A stretch of 64,000 nucleotides of DNA from Pseudolabrys sp. (GCA_022841665.1 JALHRB010000003.1:151430-215429); one strand, 5' to 3'. Shown: positions 25,768 through 36,382, counted from the stretch's first letter. Numbers and translations are program-made. The notes: a model not told the origin generated them from the sequence alone.

Positions 25768-26658
25768 ATGAACTGGATCTCCAACGTCGTCCGGCCCAAG
25801 ATTCGCAGCTTCCTGCGCCGCGAGACGCCGGAAAACCTCTGGATCAAGTGCCCGGAGACCGGCCAGCTCGTCTTCTACAAGGACGTCGAGGCCAACCAGT
25901 TCGTCATCCCGTCGTCGAACTACCACATGCGTATCAGCGCGCCGCAGCGGCTGAAGAGCCTGTTCGACAACGCCGAGTTCGAGGACATTGCGCTGCCCGA
26001 GGTGCAGATCGACCCGCTCAAGTTCCGCGACGAGCGCCGCTACGCCGACCGCCTCAAGGACGCGCGCACCAAGACCGGCTTGCAGGACGCGGTGAAGGTC
26101 GGCATCGGCCGGCTCGACGGCCTGATGGTCACCGTCGCCGTGCAGGATTTCGACTTCATGGGCGGTTCGCTCGGCATGGCCGCCGGCGAGGCGGTCATCA
26201 CTGGGCTGGAAACGGCCGTGAAGCGGCAGACGCCCTTCATCATGTTCGCGGCCTCCGGCGGCGCGCGCATGCAGGAAGGCATCCTGTCGCTGATGCAGCT
26301 GCCGCGCACCACGGTGGGCGTGCAGATGCTGCGCGAGGCCAAGAAGCCCTACATCGTCGTGCTCACCAACCCGACCACCGGCGGCGTCACCGCGTCTTAC
26401 GCGATGCTCGGCGACGTGCACATCGCGGAACCGGGCGCGCTCATCGGCTTTGCCGGCCCGCGCGTGATCGAGCAGACCATCCGCGAGAAATTGCCGGAAG
26501 GCTTCCAGCGCGCCGAATACCTGGCCGAGCACGGCATGGTCGATATGGTCGTGCATCGCCACAAGCTGCGCGCGACGCTGGCGGAACTCTGCCGCCTGCT
26601 GACCAAGGCGCCTGCCGCCGAAGCCCAGCAGCAATTGCCGGTGCCCGCGCACGCTTGA
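25768..26658 (+). CDS. accD: Acetyl-CoA carboxylase carboxyltransferase subunit beta, lacking the zinc finger
   Basis: A 296-residue subunit that, with AccA, transfers carboxyl from biotin to acetyl-CoA to start fatty-acid synthesis. The crotonase-fold core is complete ([42 protein letters not shown]). The N-terminal zinc ribbon has only Cys28 ([12 protein letters not shown]) of the usual four Cys, as in Bradyrhizobium-type AccD. ATG 25768 matches homologues ([10 protein letters not shown]). folC follows after a family-B palindrome. Confidence 0.95.
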   Translation: MNWISNVVRPKIRSFLRRETPENLWIKCPETGQLVFYKDVEANQFVIPSSNYHMRISAPQRLKSLFDNAEFEDIALPEVQIDPLKFRDERRYADRLKDARTKTGLQDAVKVGIGRLDGLMVTVAVQDFDFMGGSLGMAAGEAVITGLETAVKRQTPFIMFAASGGARMQEGILSLMQLPRTTVGVQMLREAKKPYIVVLTNPTTGGVTASYAMLGDVHIAEPGALIGFAGPRVIEQTIREKLPEGFQRAEYLAEHGMVDMVVHRHKLRATLAELCRLLTKAPAAEAQQQLPVPAHA

Positions 26659-26670
26659 CTAACGCACAGC

Positions 26671-26763
26671 GTCATCATCCGCGAAAGCGGATGATCCAGT
26701 ACTCCCGGTGTCCTATGATCGCGATGCCAATGGTTACTGGATGCCCGCTTTCGCGGGCATGAC
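26671..26763. repeat. Intergenic palindrome, family B (B2)
   Basis: GTCATCATCCGCGAAAGCGG, ATCCAGTA, a spacer of about 30 bases, TACTGGAT, then CCCGCTTTCGCGGGCATGAC. It lies between accD and folC, ending 12 bases before the folC start. Confidence 0.88.
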
Positions 26764-26775
26764 AGGCAAACATAC

Positions 26776-28083
26776 ATGACCCCCGTCGATTCCATCCTCG
26801 CGCGGCTGACCGCGCTGCATCCCAAACGCATCGATCTGTCGCTCGATCGCGTGCAGCGCCTGCTGGCCGCGCTCGGCAATCCCGAGAAGAGGCTGCCGCC
26901 GGTGATCCACGTCGCCGGCACAAACGGCAAGGGTTCCACCGTCGCCTTCCTGCGCGCCATCCTGGAGGCGGCGGGCCTGCGCGTGCATGCCTACACCTCG
27001 CCGCATCTGGTGCGCTTCAACGAGCGCTTCCGCCTCGCTGGGGAATTGGTGAGCGACGCGAAGCTCGCCGCCGTGATGGAAGAGTGCGAGCGCGCCAATG
27101 ACGGCCACGCCATCACCGTGTTCGAGATCACCACCGCCGCCGGCATGCTGCTGTTTGCGCGTCATCCCGCCGACGTGCTGCTGCTGGAAGTCGGCCTCGG
27201 CGGCCGGCTCGACGCGACCAACGTGGTGGACGACCCGCTCGCGACGATCATCACCCGAGTCTCCATCGACCACATCGATTTCCTCGGCGACTCGCTGGAA
27301 AAGATCGCCGCCGAGAAGGCCGGCATCCTCAAGCGCAACGTGCCGGCGATCGTCGCCGCGCAGGCGCGCGACGCTCTCGCCGTCATCGAGCGGCAGGCAG
27401 CGCGGCTGAATGCGCCCTTGAAAATCGCCGGCGAGGATTTCACCGCCACCGAAGAGCGCGGCCGCCTGGTCTATCAGGACGAGAACGGCCTGCTCGACCT
27501 GCCGGCGCCCAGGCTCTACGGCCGCCACCAGTTCGAGAATGCCGGGCTGGCGATTGCGGCGCTGCGCGCAACCAGCCGGTTCAAAATTCCGCCCGCCGCC
27601 TTCGAGGCCGGGATGGTGAAGGCGGAATGGCCGGCGCGGCTGCACCGGCTCACGCAGGGCCAGTTGTGCGACTTGGCACCTGCGGGCAGCGAAGTCTGGC
27701 TCGACGGCGGCCACAATCCGGACGGCGGCCGTGCGGTCGCCGCCGCGCTCGCCGATCTCGAGGAGCGCGTGTCGCGTCCGCTGGTGCTGATCGTCGGTAT
27801 GCTGGCGAGCAAGGATTGCGCGGGCTTCCTCGCCAATTTCACTGGGCTCGCGCGGCGCATGATCGCGGTGCCGGTGCCGGGCGCGGAGAAGGGCCTCAGC
27901 GCCGAAGAGGTGGCCGATTGCGGACGGGGCATCGGGCTCTCCGCCACCAGCCGCGACAATCTGCGCGAGGCGCTAGAGGCCGCGCGCAAGCTGGAGCTCG
28001 ATCCGCCGCCGCGCATTTTGATTACCGGTTCGCTGTACCTGGCCGGCGAGGTGCTGCGCGAGAACGGCACGGAGCCGGCGTAG
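26776..28083 (+). CDS. folC: Bifunctional folylpolyglutamate synthase / dihydrofolate synthase
   Basis: A 435-residue ATP-dependent ligase adding glutamate to dihydropteroate and folates. The P-loop is VAGTNGKGST, with SPHLVRFNERF, the metal and ATP site LLLEVGLGGRLDATNVVD, and the C-terminal Mur-ligase domain DGGHNPDGGRAVA. It lies in the accD-folC-trxA order. Its stop codon abuts the stop codon of the convergent DNA ligase gene with no spacer. Confidence 0.95.
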   Translation: MTPVDSILARLTALHPKRIDLSLDRVQRLLAALGNPEKRLPPVIHVAGTNGKGSTVAFLRAILEAAGLRVHAYTSPHLVRFNERFRLAGELVSDAKLAAVMEECERANDGHAITVFEITTAAGMLLFARHPADVLLLEVGLGGRLDATNVVDDPLATIITRVSIDHIDFLGDSLEKIAAEKAGILKRNVPAIVAAQARDALAVIERQAARLNAPLKIAGEDFTATEERGRLVYQDENGLLDLPAPRLYGRHQFENAGLAIAALRATSRFKIPPAAFEAGMVKAEWPARLHRLTQGQLCDLAPAGSEVWLDGGHNPDGGRAVAAALADLEERVSRPLVLIVGMLASKDCAGFLANFTGLARRMIAVPVPGAEKGLSAEEVADCGRGIGLSATSRDNLREALEAARKLELDPPPRILITGSLYLAGEVLRENGTEPA

Positions 28084-29115
28084 CTACTTCAAGAGCTTCA
28101 TCAGGTCCGATTTTTTCTGCGCGAGCTGGTCCATCGTGCATTGCTGCGGCGCCTTGTCGGGCCGCCAGCGCAGCAGCCGAGTGCCGTGGCGAAAGCGGCC
28201 GCCGCTGAAGTGGTCGTAGCAGACCTCGACGACGAGCTTGGGCTTGAGCGGCTGCCATTGCGCCGAACGCTTGGTCGACCAGCGGCTCGGCCCGCCGGGC
28301 TTGTCGCCGGTGAAGCCGGGCGGCGCGATCAGCTTTTCCAGTTTTTCGGTAAGAACCTTCTTTTCCTCGGTCTTGAGCGACGACGTGAAGCCGACATGGT
28401 CGAGCAGGCCTTCCTCATCGTAGAGCCCGAGCAGCAGCGAGCCGACAACCCGCTTGCCTTCGTTGTAACGAAAGCCGCCGACCACGCAGTCGGCCGTGCG
28501 GAAGTTCTTGATCTTCTGCATGCCATGACGGTTGCCGCTCTCGTAGCGAACGTCGCGGCGCTTGGCGATGATGCCGTCGAGCGTCGCGCCCACCTGCTTG
28601 AGCCATTTATTGGCGTCGGCCAGCTTCGTGGTCGCTGGTGACAGCCGAACGATCTTGTTGCCCCGCAGATATTTCCTGGCGAAGGCGTCGAGCCGTGTGC
28701 GGCGCTGAGGCAGAAACTCTTTGGTGAGTACCGCGCCGTTTTCGTCAAGCAACAGATCGAACACGATCAGCAGCGCCGGCGTCTCCTGTGAGAGCTTCCT
28801 CACTCGGCTCGCCGCCGGATGGATGCGCTGCAGCAGGGCATCGAAAGAAAAGGCGCAGCCCTCCGGCACCACTATCTCGCCGTCGAGCACGAAGCGCTTG
28901 GCCTTCAGCGCGCCGAGCGCAGAGACTAGCTCGGGAAAGTAGCGCGTGAGCGACTGACCGGACTTCGATTGCAGCTCGACCTTACTTCCGTCGCGGAAGG
29001 CGAGGCAGCGGAAGCCGTCCCACTTGGGCTCGTATTGCCACTGTTTGCCCTCCGGGATCGTGTCCACGGAAAGGGCTTCCATCGGCGGGAAGGGGCTGCG
29101 CAAGGCGAGGGTCAT
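28084..29115 (-). CDS. ATP-dependent DNA ligase, LigC/LigD-ligase type
   Basis: A 343-residue ligase with only the nucleotidyltransferase and OB domains. Motif I is EPKWDGFR with the adenylated Lys at about residue 31; others are FVLDGEIVVPEG, LLIVFDLLLDENG, GIIAKRRD and VGGFRYNEGKRV. There is no primase or 3'-phosphoesterase domain, so it is LigC-like and probably a repair or end-joining ligase. It is inserted between folC and trxA. No ku gene is in the window. Confidence 0.9.
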   Translation of the reverse strand: MTLALRSPFPPMEALSVDTIPEGKQWQYEPKWDGFRCLAFRDGSKVELQSKSGQSLTRYFPELVSALGALKAKRFVLDGEIVVPEGCAFSFDALLQRIHPAASRVRKLSQETPALLIVFDLLLDENGAVLTKEFLPQRRTRLDAFARKYLRGNKIVRLSPATTKLADANKWLKQVGATLDGIIAKRRDVRYESGNRHGMQKIKNFRTADCVVGGFRYNEGKRVVGSLLLGLYDEEGLLDHVGFTSSLKTEEKKVLTEKLEKLIAPPGFTGDKPGGPSRWSTKRSAQWQPLKPKLVVEVCYDHFSGGRFRHGTRLLRWRPDKAPQQCTMDQLAQKKSDLMKLLK

Positions 29116-29127
29116 CCCCTCCCTAAC

Positions 29128-29154
29128 GCAAAACGGCCGGCTTTCGGCCGGCCG
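29128..29154 (-). terminator. Terminator of trxA
   Basis: On the minus strand GGCCGGC, loop CGAAA, GCCGGCC, then GTTTTG. It lies 25 bases after the trxA stop and before the ligase gene. Confidence 0.8.
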
Positions 29155-29178
29155 CTTACGAAACTATTTGGCGCGTGC

Positions 29179-29499
29179 TCAGACGCCGGAGCTGATCCAC
29201 TGCTGCAGCTTCTGCTTGGGCGCGGCGCCGACCTGGCGCGAGGCGATCTCGCCGTTCTTGAACATCATCAGCGTCGGGATCGACATGATGCCGTACTTGG
29301 CGGCCGTGTTCGGGTTCTCGTCGACGTTGAGCTTGACGATCTTGACCTTGTCGCCGAGCGCCCCGGCGATCTCTTCCAGCGCCGGCGCGATCATGCGGCA
29401 GGGGCCGCACCATTCGGCCCAGAAGTCCACGACGACCGGTTCGGCCGACTTCAAGACGTCCGCTTCAAAGGTTGCGTCCGACACTTTGCCGACGGCCAT
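29179..29499 (-). CDS. trxA: Thioredoxin
   Basis: A 106-residue thiol-disulfide reductase with active site [11 protein letters not shown] at about residues 27-37 and cis-Pro in [11 protein letters not shown] 29499 gives the normal length; an in-frame ATG at 29583 would add 28 unlike residues. It follows addA by about 90 bases, as in other members of the order. Confidence 0.96.
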   Translation of the reverse strand: MAVGKVSDATFEADVLKSAEPVVVDFWAEWCGPCRMIAPALEEIAGALGDKVKIVKLNVDENPNTAAKYGIMSIPTLMMFKNGEIASRQVGAAPKQKLQQWISSGV

Positions 29500-29590
29500 G
29501 GGGGTACCTCGTGTTGTGCGTGATGGCGCGCGTGGCACCAAATTGGAGAAGGCGAACCTATGAACGCGATCCGGCAGCGTCAAGGCGCAG

Positions 29591-32500
29591 TCACGCGGGG
29601 GTGACTTGCGTCAGGGATAGGTCCAGCGCCTCTCCGGAAAGCTCCATCAAATCAGGGACTTCCGTCCAGATGAGCGCGGCGCGCACGGCCTTCCCGGGAT
29701 ACAGCTTTTGCAATACGGCACGGTAAAGCGCGAGCTGGCGCACATAAGCCGCCGGCACGTCGGCGATTCGCCGCGGCGCCGGCCGGTTGGTCTTGAAATC
29801 GGCAATGAAAACCGTGCCTTCGGTGACGGTAAGACGGTCGATCTGGCCGGAGGCGCGCAGCGCGCGGCCGCCAATTTCGATCCGCCCGACGATCGGAACC
29901 TCGGCCCGGCTCGCGGGCCCGCAATACTCGTAGAAGCGCGGATCCTCGGTCACGAGCAGCACTTGCTCGGCAATCGTCGCGCGATCCTCGGCAGGCAGTT
30001 TCGCCCCGGCGCGGGCAAGATAGTCGGCGGCGGCCTGCGCGCGCCGCCCGGTCGGGATCGCGGCCAGCGACTGCATCAGCCGGTGCACCAGCGACCCGCG
30101 CAGCAGCGCATCGCTCGCGCCGGCCGACGGCGCCGGGCGCGCGTCGTCCTCCTCGACGCTCGACGGCGCGATGGTGCGCATCGCCGGCTGCTCGACCGGC
30201 GCGTCGCGCAACAGCCACGGCTGCAGGGACGGCACTGCGGCGGGCTTGGCCATTTCGCCGGCTTTGACCGGCGCGGGCTCGCCCTTGCGATAGCGCAGCA
30301 CCTCGCCGTTGCCGTCCTCGGCGGGTTCGACCACGCAATGCGCGGCCAGGGCGTCGCTTACCAACTGGTACCAGCACCCGTCCGGTATTTTCTTTTCGCC
30401 TTGCGCGCCGCAGACGACGAGCCGCTCGGCCGCGCGCGTCATCGCCACGTAAAGCAGCCGGCGGTATTCGTCGCGCGCTTCGCGCTCGGCGATCTGGCGC
30501 GCCAGCGACATGGCCTCCACGTCGTCCAGCTTGCGCTTGCTCCAGACCAGCGCGTCTTGTCCGAGCGCCAGCAGCTTGGGTGGATGCGCGCCTTTCGGAT
30601 CGGTGGTGGTGTCGGCGAGGACGACGGTGTTGGCCTCCAGCCCCTTGGCGCCGTGCACGGTCATCACGCGCACCTCGTCGCGATCCATCTCCATGTCGCG
30701 GCGCACTTCGCTCTGCGCCTTGCGCAGCCAGTCGACGAAGCCGTGCAGCGACGGCGTCTCGCGCGCCTCGTAGTCGAGCGCGAGGTTAAGGAACTCGTCG
30801 AGCGCGTCGTTCGCTTCCGGCCCGAGGCGAGCGAGCAGCTTGCGCCGCCCGCCGCGCGCGCCCAGCACGTGCGCGAAGAAGCCGAACGGCGTGCGCGTGC
30901 GGGCCGCCGTCGCCAGCTCGTCCAGCGCGCTGTCGGCGGCGGCGAAGTCCTTGTTGCCGCGCAGGGCGGCGCGCAGCGGGCCCTTGCGGTTCCAGGCGAG
31001 CGCGAAGAGTTGGTCTTCGCTCAAGCCGAACAGCGGGCTCTTGAGCACGCTCGCGAGCGCCAGGTCGTCGTCGGGCAGCAGCAGGCAATCGGCCATCGCC
31101 ATCAGGTCCATCACCGCGATGTGCTCGGTCAGCACTAGGCGGTCGGCGCCGGCCACCGGCAGCCCGGCGTTCTTGAGCGCGCGGATGATCGCCTCGAACA
31201 GCGGCCCGCGCTGGCGCACCAGGACAAGGACCTCGCCGGCCTTGAGCCCTTCGGCGGTCCACTTCCTGACATGCGCGGCGATGCGGCGGGCGAGCAGCAC
31301 GCGCGGGCTCTCTTCGCTTTCGGTGTCGAAGGGCGCGTCCCAGCCCTCGATCTCGCGCTTGCCGGCGGGCGCGATCAGCGGCCACAGCTCGACCAGCCCT
31401 GGCGCTGCGTTGGGCAGGGCCTGGTGCTCGGGAACGCCGACGACGTCGGTGGTGATGCTCTCGTAGACCTCGCGCGCCTTGAACACCTGATCGACCGAGC
31501 CGAGCACGGCCGCGCCGGAACGGAACGAGCGGTGGAAGCGCAAATAGCGCCAGCCCAGTTCCGGCTTGTCGAATTGCCGCTCGAACAGCCGGCGCATCTC
31601 GTCGAAAGCGCGCGGCGCCGCGCCCTGAAAGGAGAAGATCGACTGCTTCTCGTCGCCGACCGCGAACACCGTGCGCTTGATGTCCGGCCGCGCGCCGCCG
31701 GGCATGAATTCCGAGGCGATGGTGGTGATGATCGACCATTGCTTGGGGCTGGTGTCCTGCGCCTCGTCGACCAGCACGTGGTCGATGCCGAGGTCGAGCT
31801 TGTACAGCACCCAGGCGGCTGACGAGCGCGCGAATAGGTGAATCGTCTTGTCGATCAGGTCGTCGTAGTCGAGCAAAGCGCGCCGCTCTTTCTCCTTGCC
31901 GTAGCGCTTGATGACCTCCCAGGCGATGGTGACGAGGGCGCGCGTGCGCTCGCGGGCGCGCAGCGCGCGTTCGCGCGCGATCAGCGCGCAGACGCGGGCT
32001 TGCTCGTCCATCAGCCGCGCGAACCAGTCGGGATACGCGTCCGCGATTTTGCCGGTGACGATGTTTTTGCGCGGCTCCAGCTCGGCGGTGCAGAACACCT
32101 TCAGATAGTGTTCGATCCGCTCGCGACCGGCGGCGGCCCGCGCGGCCTCCAGCGCGGCGATCTGCTTTTTGTCGTTGGCCGAGCCGGCGGCGAGCACTTC
32201 GATCAGCGCCGGCCATTCGGCGGCCGGCAGCAGCGAATGGGAGAAATAGTCGGCCTCGACGCTCTCCAGCGTATCGTCCGGCGCGACGCCGAAGCTTGCG
32301 GACAGTTCATCGATCGCCGCGTCGACGTGGCCTGCGCGCGCGATCCAGGCTTCCAGCGCGTCGCGCTCGCGGATGGCGTCGCCGATCACCTCCTTGAAGG
32401 TCTGGTCGGCGGCGGCGACGATGGCCGTGGCGAGCGCGCGGCCGAGCGCGCTTTGCCGCTGCGCCGAGGCTTCCAGCAGCACCTCGAGCGTGAGGTCGTC

Positions 32501-32980
32501 GAGCAGCTTCCGGGTGGTCGCCTCGTCCAGCACGGTAAAGCGCGCGGCCACGTTGGCCTCGAACGGGAACTGATGCAGCAGCCGCGTGCAGAAAGCGTGG
32601 ATGGTCTGCACCTTCAGGCCGCCCGGCGTCTCCAGCGCGGAGGCGAACAGCCGGCGCGCGCGCTCACGATCCTTCGCGCCGGGCGCCTTGCCCGTGGAGC
32701 GGCGGATGCGCTCGTCGAGCGCGTCGTCGTCGAGCGCCGTCCACTCGGCCAGCGTGCCGAACACGCGGTTGGCCATGTTGGCGGCGGCTGCCTTGGTGAA
32801 AGTGATGCAGAGGATCTTGGCCGGATCGCAGCCGCGCAGCAGCAGATTGATCACGCGCTGGGCCAGAACGTGCGTCTTGCCGGACCCGGCATTGGCGGAG
32901 ACGAAAGCCGAGACATCCGGATCGGCGGCGCTGACCTGCACATTGAGCACGTCGGGCGGGATGGTGCGCACGGCGCTCAT
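29591..32980 (-). CDS. addA: Double-strand-break repair helicase-nuclease AddA
   Basis: A 1129-residue UvrD-like helicase with C-terminal RecB-type nuclease, the AddAB subunit that resects double-strand breaks for RecA. Walker A is [15 protein letters not shown], motif [15 protein letters not shown] and motif [17 protein letters not shown]; the nuclease core is [15 protein letters not shown] 32980 ([12 protein letters not shown]) is chosen; the frame stays open upstream only because it runs through the C4 palindrome. Confidence 0.95.
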   Translation of the reverse strand: MSAVRTIPPDVLNVQVSAADPDVSAFVSANAGSGKTHVLAQRVINLLLRGCDPAKILCITFTKAAAANMANRVFGTLAEWTALDDDALDERIRRSTGKAPGAKDRERARRLFASALETPGGLKVQTIHAFCTRLLHQFPFEANVAARFTVLDEATTRKLLDDLTLEVLLEASAQRQSALGRALATAIVAAADQTFKEVIGDAIRERDALEAWIARAGHVDAAIDELSASFGVAPDDTLESVEADYFSHSLLPAAEWPALIEVLAAGSANDKKQIAALEAARAAAGRERIEHYLKVFCTAELEPRKNIVTGKIADAYPDWFARLMDEQARVCALIARERALRARERTRALVTIAWEVIKRYGKEKERRALLDYDDLIDKTIHLFARSSAAWVLYKLDLGIDHVLVDEAQDTSPKQWSIITTIASEFMPGGARPDIKRTVFAVGDEKQSIFSFQGAAPRAFDEMRRLFERQFDKPELGWRYLRFHRSFRSGAAVLGSVDQVFKAREVYESITTDVVGVPEHQALPNAAPGLVELWPLIAPAGKREIEGWDAPFDTESEESPRVLLARRIAAHVRKWTAEGLKAGEVLVLVRQRGPLFEAIIRALKNAGLPVAGADRLVLTEHIAVMDLMAMADCLLLPDDDLALASVLKSPLFGLSEDQLFALAWNRKGPLRAALRGNKDFAAADSALDELATAARTRTPFGFFAHVLGARGGRRKLLARLGPEANDALDEFLNLALDYEARETPSLHGFVDWLRKAQSEVRRDMEMDRDEVRVMTVHGAKGLEANTVVLADTTTDPKGAHPPKLLALGQDALVWSKRKLDDVEAMSLARQIAEREARDEYRRLLYVAMTRAAERLVVCGAQGEKKIPDGCWYQLVSDALAAHCVVEPAEDGNGEVLRYRKGEPAPVKAGEMAKPAAVPSLQPWLLRDAPVEQPAMRTIAPSSVEEDDARPAPSAGASDALLRGSLVHRLMQSLAAIPTGRRAQAAADYLARAGAKLPAEDRATIAEQVLLVTEDPRFYEYCGPASRAEVPIVGRIEIGGRALRASGQIDRLTVTEGTVFIADFKTNRPAPRRIADVPAAYVRQLALYRAVLQKLYPGKAVRAALIWTEVPDLMELSGEALDLSLTQVTPA

Positions 32981-32988
32981 GGGAGGAT

Positions 32989-33124
32989 CTCGTGTCCCGG
33001 GCGCGGCGCAGCATGCAATGCTGCGACGCAGAACCGGGACCGTACCAAGCGACGCCGTGCATTTTGGCGGTCCCGGTTCTGCAGCGCACCGCGAAGGCGC
33101 GCTGCGCTGCGCCCGGGACACGAG
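32989..33124. repeat. Intergenic palindrome, family C full unit (C4), between addB and addA
   Basis: Left half CGTGTCCCGGGCGCGGCG to AACCGGGACC, a spacer of about 26 bases, then right half CGGTCCCGGTTCTGCAGCGC to GCCCGGGACACGAG. It is the clearest complete C unit in the window and shows the left-spacer-right plan used to interpret the GIY-YIG loci. It fills most of the 163-base addB-addA gap. Confidence 0.9.
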
Positions 33125-33143
33125 TCTGTGCGACGCGGCGCGC

Positions 33144-36100
33144 TCATGGCACGTCCTCATCCACGCCGCCGGTGAGCGACCATTCCTTCACGCGCGCGAG
33201 GTGGTCGTAGTCGCCGTAATGCGTCTTCCACATCGGGTGCACGAGCGAGAGGTAGGGCTTGCTCTCGTCGGCGAACAAGGCCGCCACGCCCTTGAGCCGC
33301 GCCAGCGCGTTGTCGGCCTGGGCGTCGGGCGTGCCGTCCTTGAATGTAATGCGTTGCTCCTTGCCGGGCGGCTCGCCGCCCTTGAGCGTCACGTAGGCGA
33401 TCTCGGACACGGAGGCCGGCGCGATGCCCTTGAAGCCGCCGCCGCGCAGCATCGCCGCCTCCAGCGTCAACTGAGGGGCAAGGCCCGTGCGCACCTGCGG
33501 CTCGGTGCGGGCCGAGCCGGTCTTGTAGTCGAGGATGGCGTAAGTGCCGTCGGCGCGCTTCTCGATGCGGTCGGCGATGCCGGTGAGGGTGAAGTCGCGC
33601 TTGCCGTCGCTGAAAGTGAGCGCGCCGCCGATCTCGGCGTGCAGCGTGGCGATCGCGCCGCGCCGTCCGGCATCCCACTGCGCAAACCACTGCGCGATGC
33701 GTTCGTAGCGCGGCCACCAGAAGGCTTTCGCCTCCGGGTAATCGGCAAGTTGAGCGAAATGCTGCTCGCCGAGCCTTATCAATTCGGCCAGGGGGTCGGC
33801 CGGCGGCGCTTTGGCGAACTCTTTGGTGTAGTCGCCGATGGCGCCGTGGATGACGGTGCCGCGGTCGCGCGCGCCGGGCGGCGTGTCGACGGCGTCGAGC
33901 GGCGCCAGGCGCAGGATGTATTTGGCGTAGATGGTGTAGGGGTCGCGCAGCCAATCCTCGATGGCGGTAACCGACAGCTTCGTCGGCCGGGATTCGAGCG
34001 GAGGCTTCGGCGCGGGACGCTCGGCGGCTTTGACGTGCGCGGGGTGATCGAGCGCGCGCGCGAGCGCGACGTAGGCTTCGCCGCGCGCCGCGACCTGCTG
34101 CCAGCGCGCCTCGCCAGCGAGCGCGGCGATGCGCTGCACGAAGCGTGACGTGACGGTGGGCGCGCCGGCGACTTTTTGCGCGCGTGCGAGGATGACCTCG
34201 GGCGCCCCCAGCGCCTGCGCGAAGTCGTGCGCGGACAGGCCGATGCGCCGTTCGGGCGGATCGAGGCCGAGGTCGCGCCGCATCGGGCGGGAGAGCCAGG
34301 GATCGCTGCGCGTCTCCGGCGGCCAGCTGCCCTCGTTGAGCCCGCCGAGGACCACGCGGTCGATGCGCTGCAGGCGCGCTTCCAGCGGGCCGTAGATGTG
34401 CACGCGCACGTCGCGCGTCTCCGGCCGGCGCACGACGCGGTCGCCGACGCTCGCCGCGAACACTTCCGGGTAGTCGCCGCGCGCGATGGCGAGGCTTTGC
34501 GCGGAAGGGCTTTGCATCAAGGCATCGAGCTGCTCGGCCAAAGCCTTGCCATCGTGGCCGGCGAAAGCGGCGTCGTCGCTGAGCGCTGAAACGACGGCGC
34601 GGTGGCGCTGGGCCAGATCGGCAAGCTTGACGTCGCCGGGGGGCAGGGATTCGAGCGGCGCCAGCGCGGCGGCCAGGTGGGCGACGAGACCGGCGGCGGC
34701 CTCGATTTCGTGGTCCGCGATCGGCCGGCGCGGGTCGCTGCGGTGCAGGGAATCGCGTGTCGCGCGGAAGTGGCTGAGGGCTTGGCCGAGCGCCTGCGTG
34801 CCGGGCTTGGGGCGCGGGCCGCGCAGCAGCGCGCGCTCCAGCGCGGCAATAGCGCCGCCATGCGCGCCGGCCGCCGCGCCGAGCCGCAAGAGAGGGTGCT
34901 TGAGCAGCGCCAGCAGCGTCACCGGCGCGAGGCCTTTCAGCGCCGCTTCGGCGGCCAGAAGGGCAAGGCGCCCCGCCTGCGTGTCCGTGAGTGCGTCGCC
35001 GCCGGAATCGTCGACCGCGACATGCCAGCGCTCCAGCGCGGCGACCACGCGCCGCGCCAGCGCGCGGTCGGGCGTCACCAGCGCGATGCGCTTGTCTTTT
35101 GTTTCGAGCCCCTGGCGGATCGCGACAGCGATGGCGAGCGCCTCCTCTTCGGAATTGGCGGCCTCGATCAGGCTGACGGAGGCGAGCGCGGCTTCGGCGG
35201 CCTGCGCGAAGCCGGCGCGCGTGCGGCTCGCCTGCCAGTGCTCGGTGGTGGCGGCCGGGCGCAGCGCTTCGGAGACGAGCGGCTCGCGGCCATGCCCCTC
35301 GGGCGGGCTAAGCGTGCGCACCTCGGCGCGCGCAATGCCCATGCGCGCCAACAGCGCGTGCATCGCATATTGCGCGTGGCCGGCGGCGGGCGCGCCGTCA
35401 TGCGTTTTGTCGCCGTCGTCGCCGGCGATGCGCTGCCAGGAGGGCTCGTCGATGTCGGTGTCGAGGCCGGGCAGCACCACGGCGCCGTGCGGCAGCGTGG
35501 CGATGGTGGCGAGCAGCTTGGCGGTCGCCGGCATCGAGCCGGTCGAGCCGGCGGCGATCACCGGCGCGTCGCTGCCGGCGAGGCGTTTGGCTTCGGCTTC
35601 GATCAGCAGGTCGCGCCGCGTCGCCGCCTCGATGGCGCCGCGCTCGGTTCGGATGGCCGGCCAGGTCTCGCGCGCGATCTTCAGGAAGCGCAGCGAAAGC
35701 TGCCAGTAGGGATCGAGATCGTCGGGCACCAGTGTGTCGAGCCTGTCCCACTGCACCTGGCGCGTGATCATGTCGTCCATCAGGCGGGCGAGGTCGTCGG
35801 CGAGCCCAAGCGCGGCGGACGGCGTGTTGGCGATCAGCGCCGCGCCTTCCGCGCCGCGCACCTCGGGCGAATTGGCCCATTGGAGGATCAGCTCGGCCAG
35901 CAGCAGGCGGCGCTCGAGCGGGTTTATGGCTTCGGGGAAATCCAGGGCGTCGGCGGCGTTGGCCGCTTCCGCAAAGGCGATCTCATCCTCGTCGATGTCG
36001 CCGAGCGGCACGATGCGCGGCAATATGGCGGCGTCGCCGTCGAGCCGGTCGAGGAACACCTCGCGCGCCAGCCGGCAGGCGCGCCGCGTCGGCAGATAGA

Positions 36101-36239
36101 GCGTGGCGGAAGCGAGCGCGAGCGGGTCGTCGCCCGCCGGAAAGCCGGGCACGAGTTGCCCCGCGCGCAGCGCGTCGATCAGCACCGCCAAGAACGGCGC
36201 CGAGGCGGGGATGGTGAAGACGCGGGGCGTGACCGGCAT
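33144..36239 (-). CDS. addB: Double-strand-break repair protein AddB
   Basis: A 1031-residue inactivated-helicase and nuclease subunit of AddAB. The N-terminal half carries no intact Walker A motif, as in alphaproteobacterial AddB. The C-terminal RecB-family nuclease is visible (RKLSVTAIEDW-like start near residue 760; YAILDYKTGSARTE near 900). The iron-sulfur Cys cluster of the Bacillus protein is not apparent. ATG 36239 (MPVTPRVFTIPASAPF) fits homologues. Confidence 0.92.
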   Translation of the reverse strand: MPVTPRVFTIPASAPFLAVLIDALRAGQLVPGFPAGDDPLALASATLYLPTRRACRLAREVFLDRLDGDAAILPRIVPLGDIDEDEIAFAEAANAADALDFPEAINPLERRLLLAELILQWANSPEVRGAEGAALIANTPSAALGLADDLARLMDDMITRQVQWDRLDTLVPDDLDPYWQLSLRFLKIARETWPAIRTERGAIEAATRRDLLIEAEAKRLAGSDAPVIAAGSTGSMPATAKLLATIATLPHGAVVLPGLDTDIDEPSWQRIAGDDGDKTHDGAPAAGHAQYAMHALLARMGIARAEVRTLSPPEGHGREPLVSEALRPAATTEHWQASRTRAGFAQAAEAALASVSLIEAANSEEEALAIAVAIRQGLETKDKRIALVTPDRALARRVVAALERWHVAVDDSGGDALTDTQAGRLALLAAEAALKGLAPVTLLALLKHPLLRLGAAAGAHGGAIAALERALLRGPRPKPGTQALGQALSHFRATRDSLHRSDPRRPIADHEIEAAAGLVAHLAAALAPLESLPPGDVKLADLAQRHRAVVSALSDDAAFAGHDGKALAEQLDALMQSPSAQSLAIARGDYPEVFAASVGDRVVRRPETRDVRVHIYGPLEARLQRIDRVVLGGLNEGSWPPETRSDPWLSRPMRRDLGLDPPERRIGLSAHDFAQALGAPEVILARAQKVAGAPTVTSRFVQRIAALAGEARWQQVAARGEAYVALARALDHPAHVKAAERPAPKPPLESRPTKLSVTAIEDWLRDPYTIYAKYILRLAPLDAVDTPPGARDRGTVIHGAIGDYTKEFAKAPPADPLAELIRLGEQHFAQLADYPEAKAFWWPRYERIAQWFAQWDAGRRGAIATLHAEIGGALTFSDGKRDFTLTGIADRIEKRADGTYAILDYKTGSARTEPQVRTGLAPQLTLEAAMLRGGGFKGIAPASVSEIAYVTLKGGEPPGKEQRITFKDGTPDAQADNALARLKGVAALFADESKPYLSLVHPMWKTHYGDYDHLARVKEWSLTGGVDEDVP

Positions 36240-36250
36240 GTTGTTCGAGT

Positions 36251-36362
36251 GTCATCGCCCGGCTTGACCGGGCGATCCAGTACTCACGACGATTCGCTTC
36301 GAGCTCAGAGCCGCATCTTAGCGGAGGTGTTTACTGGATGCCCCGCTTTCGCGGGGCATGAC
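36251..36362. repeat. Intergenic palindrome, family B (B3), between murU and addB
   Basis: GTCATCGCCCGGCTTGACCG, GGGCGATCCAGTACTC, a spacer of about 45 bases, TTACTGGATG, then CCCCGCTTTCGCGGGGCATG with AC. The outer hairpins differ from B1 and B2, but the ATCCAGTA/TACTGGAT core is kept. It starts 12 bases upstream of the addB start. Confidence 0.85.
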
Positions 36363-36382
36363 GGCAAAAATATGCTGCGCTG

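Noticed and set aside
32981..33160. 60-residue N-terminal extension of AddA
   Set aside because: The extension is the translation of the C4 palindrome. The start at 32980 matches the family.
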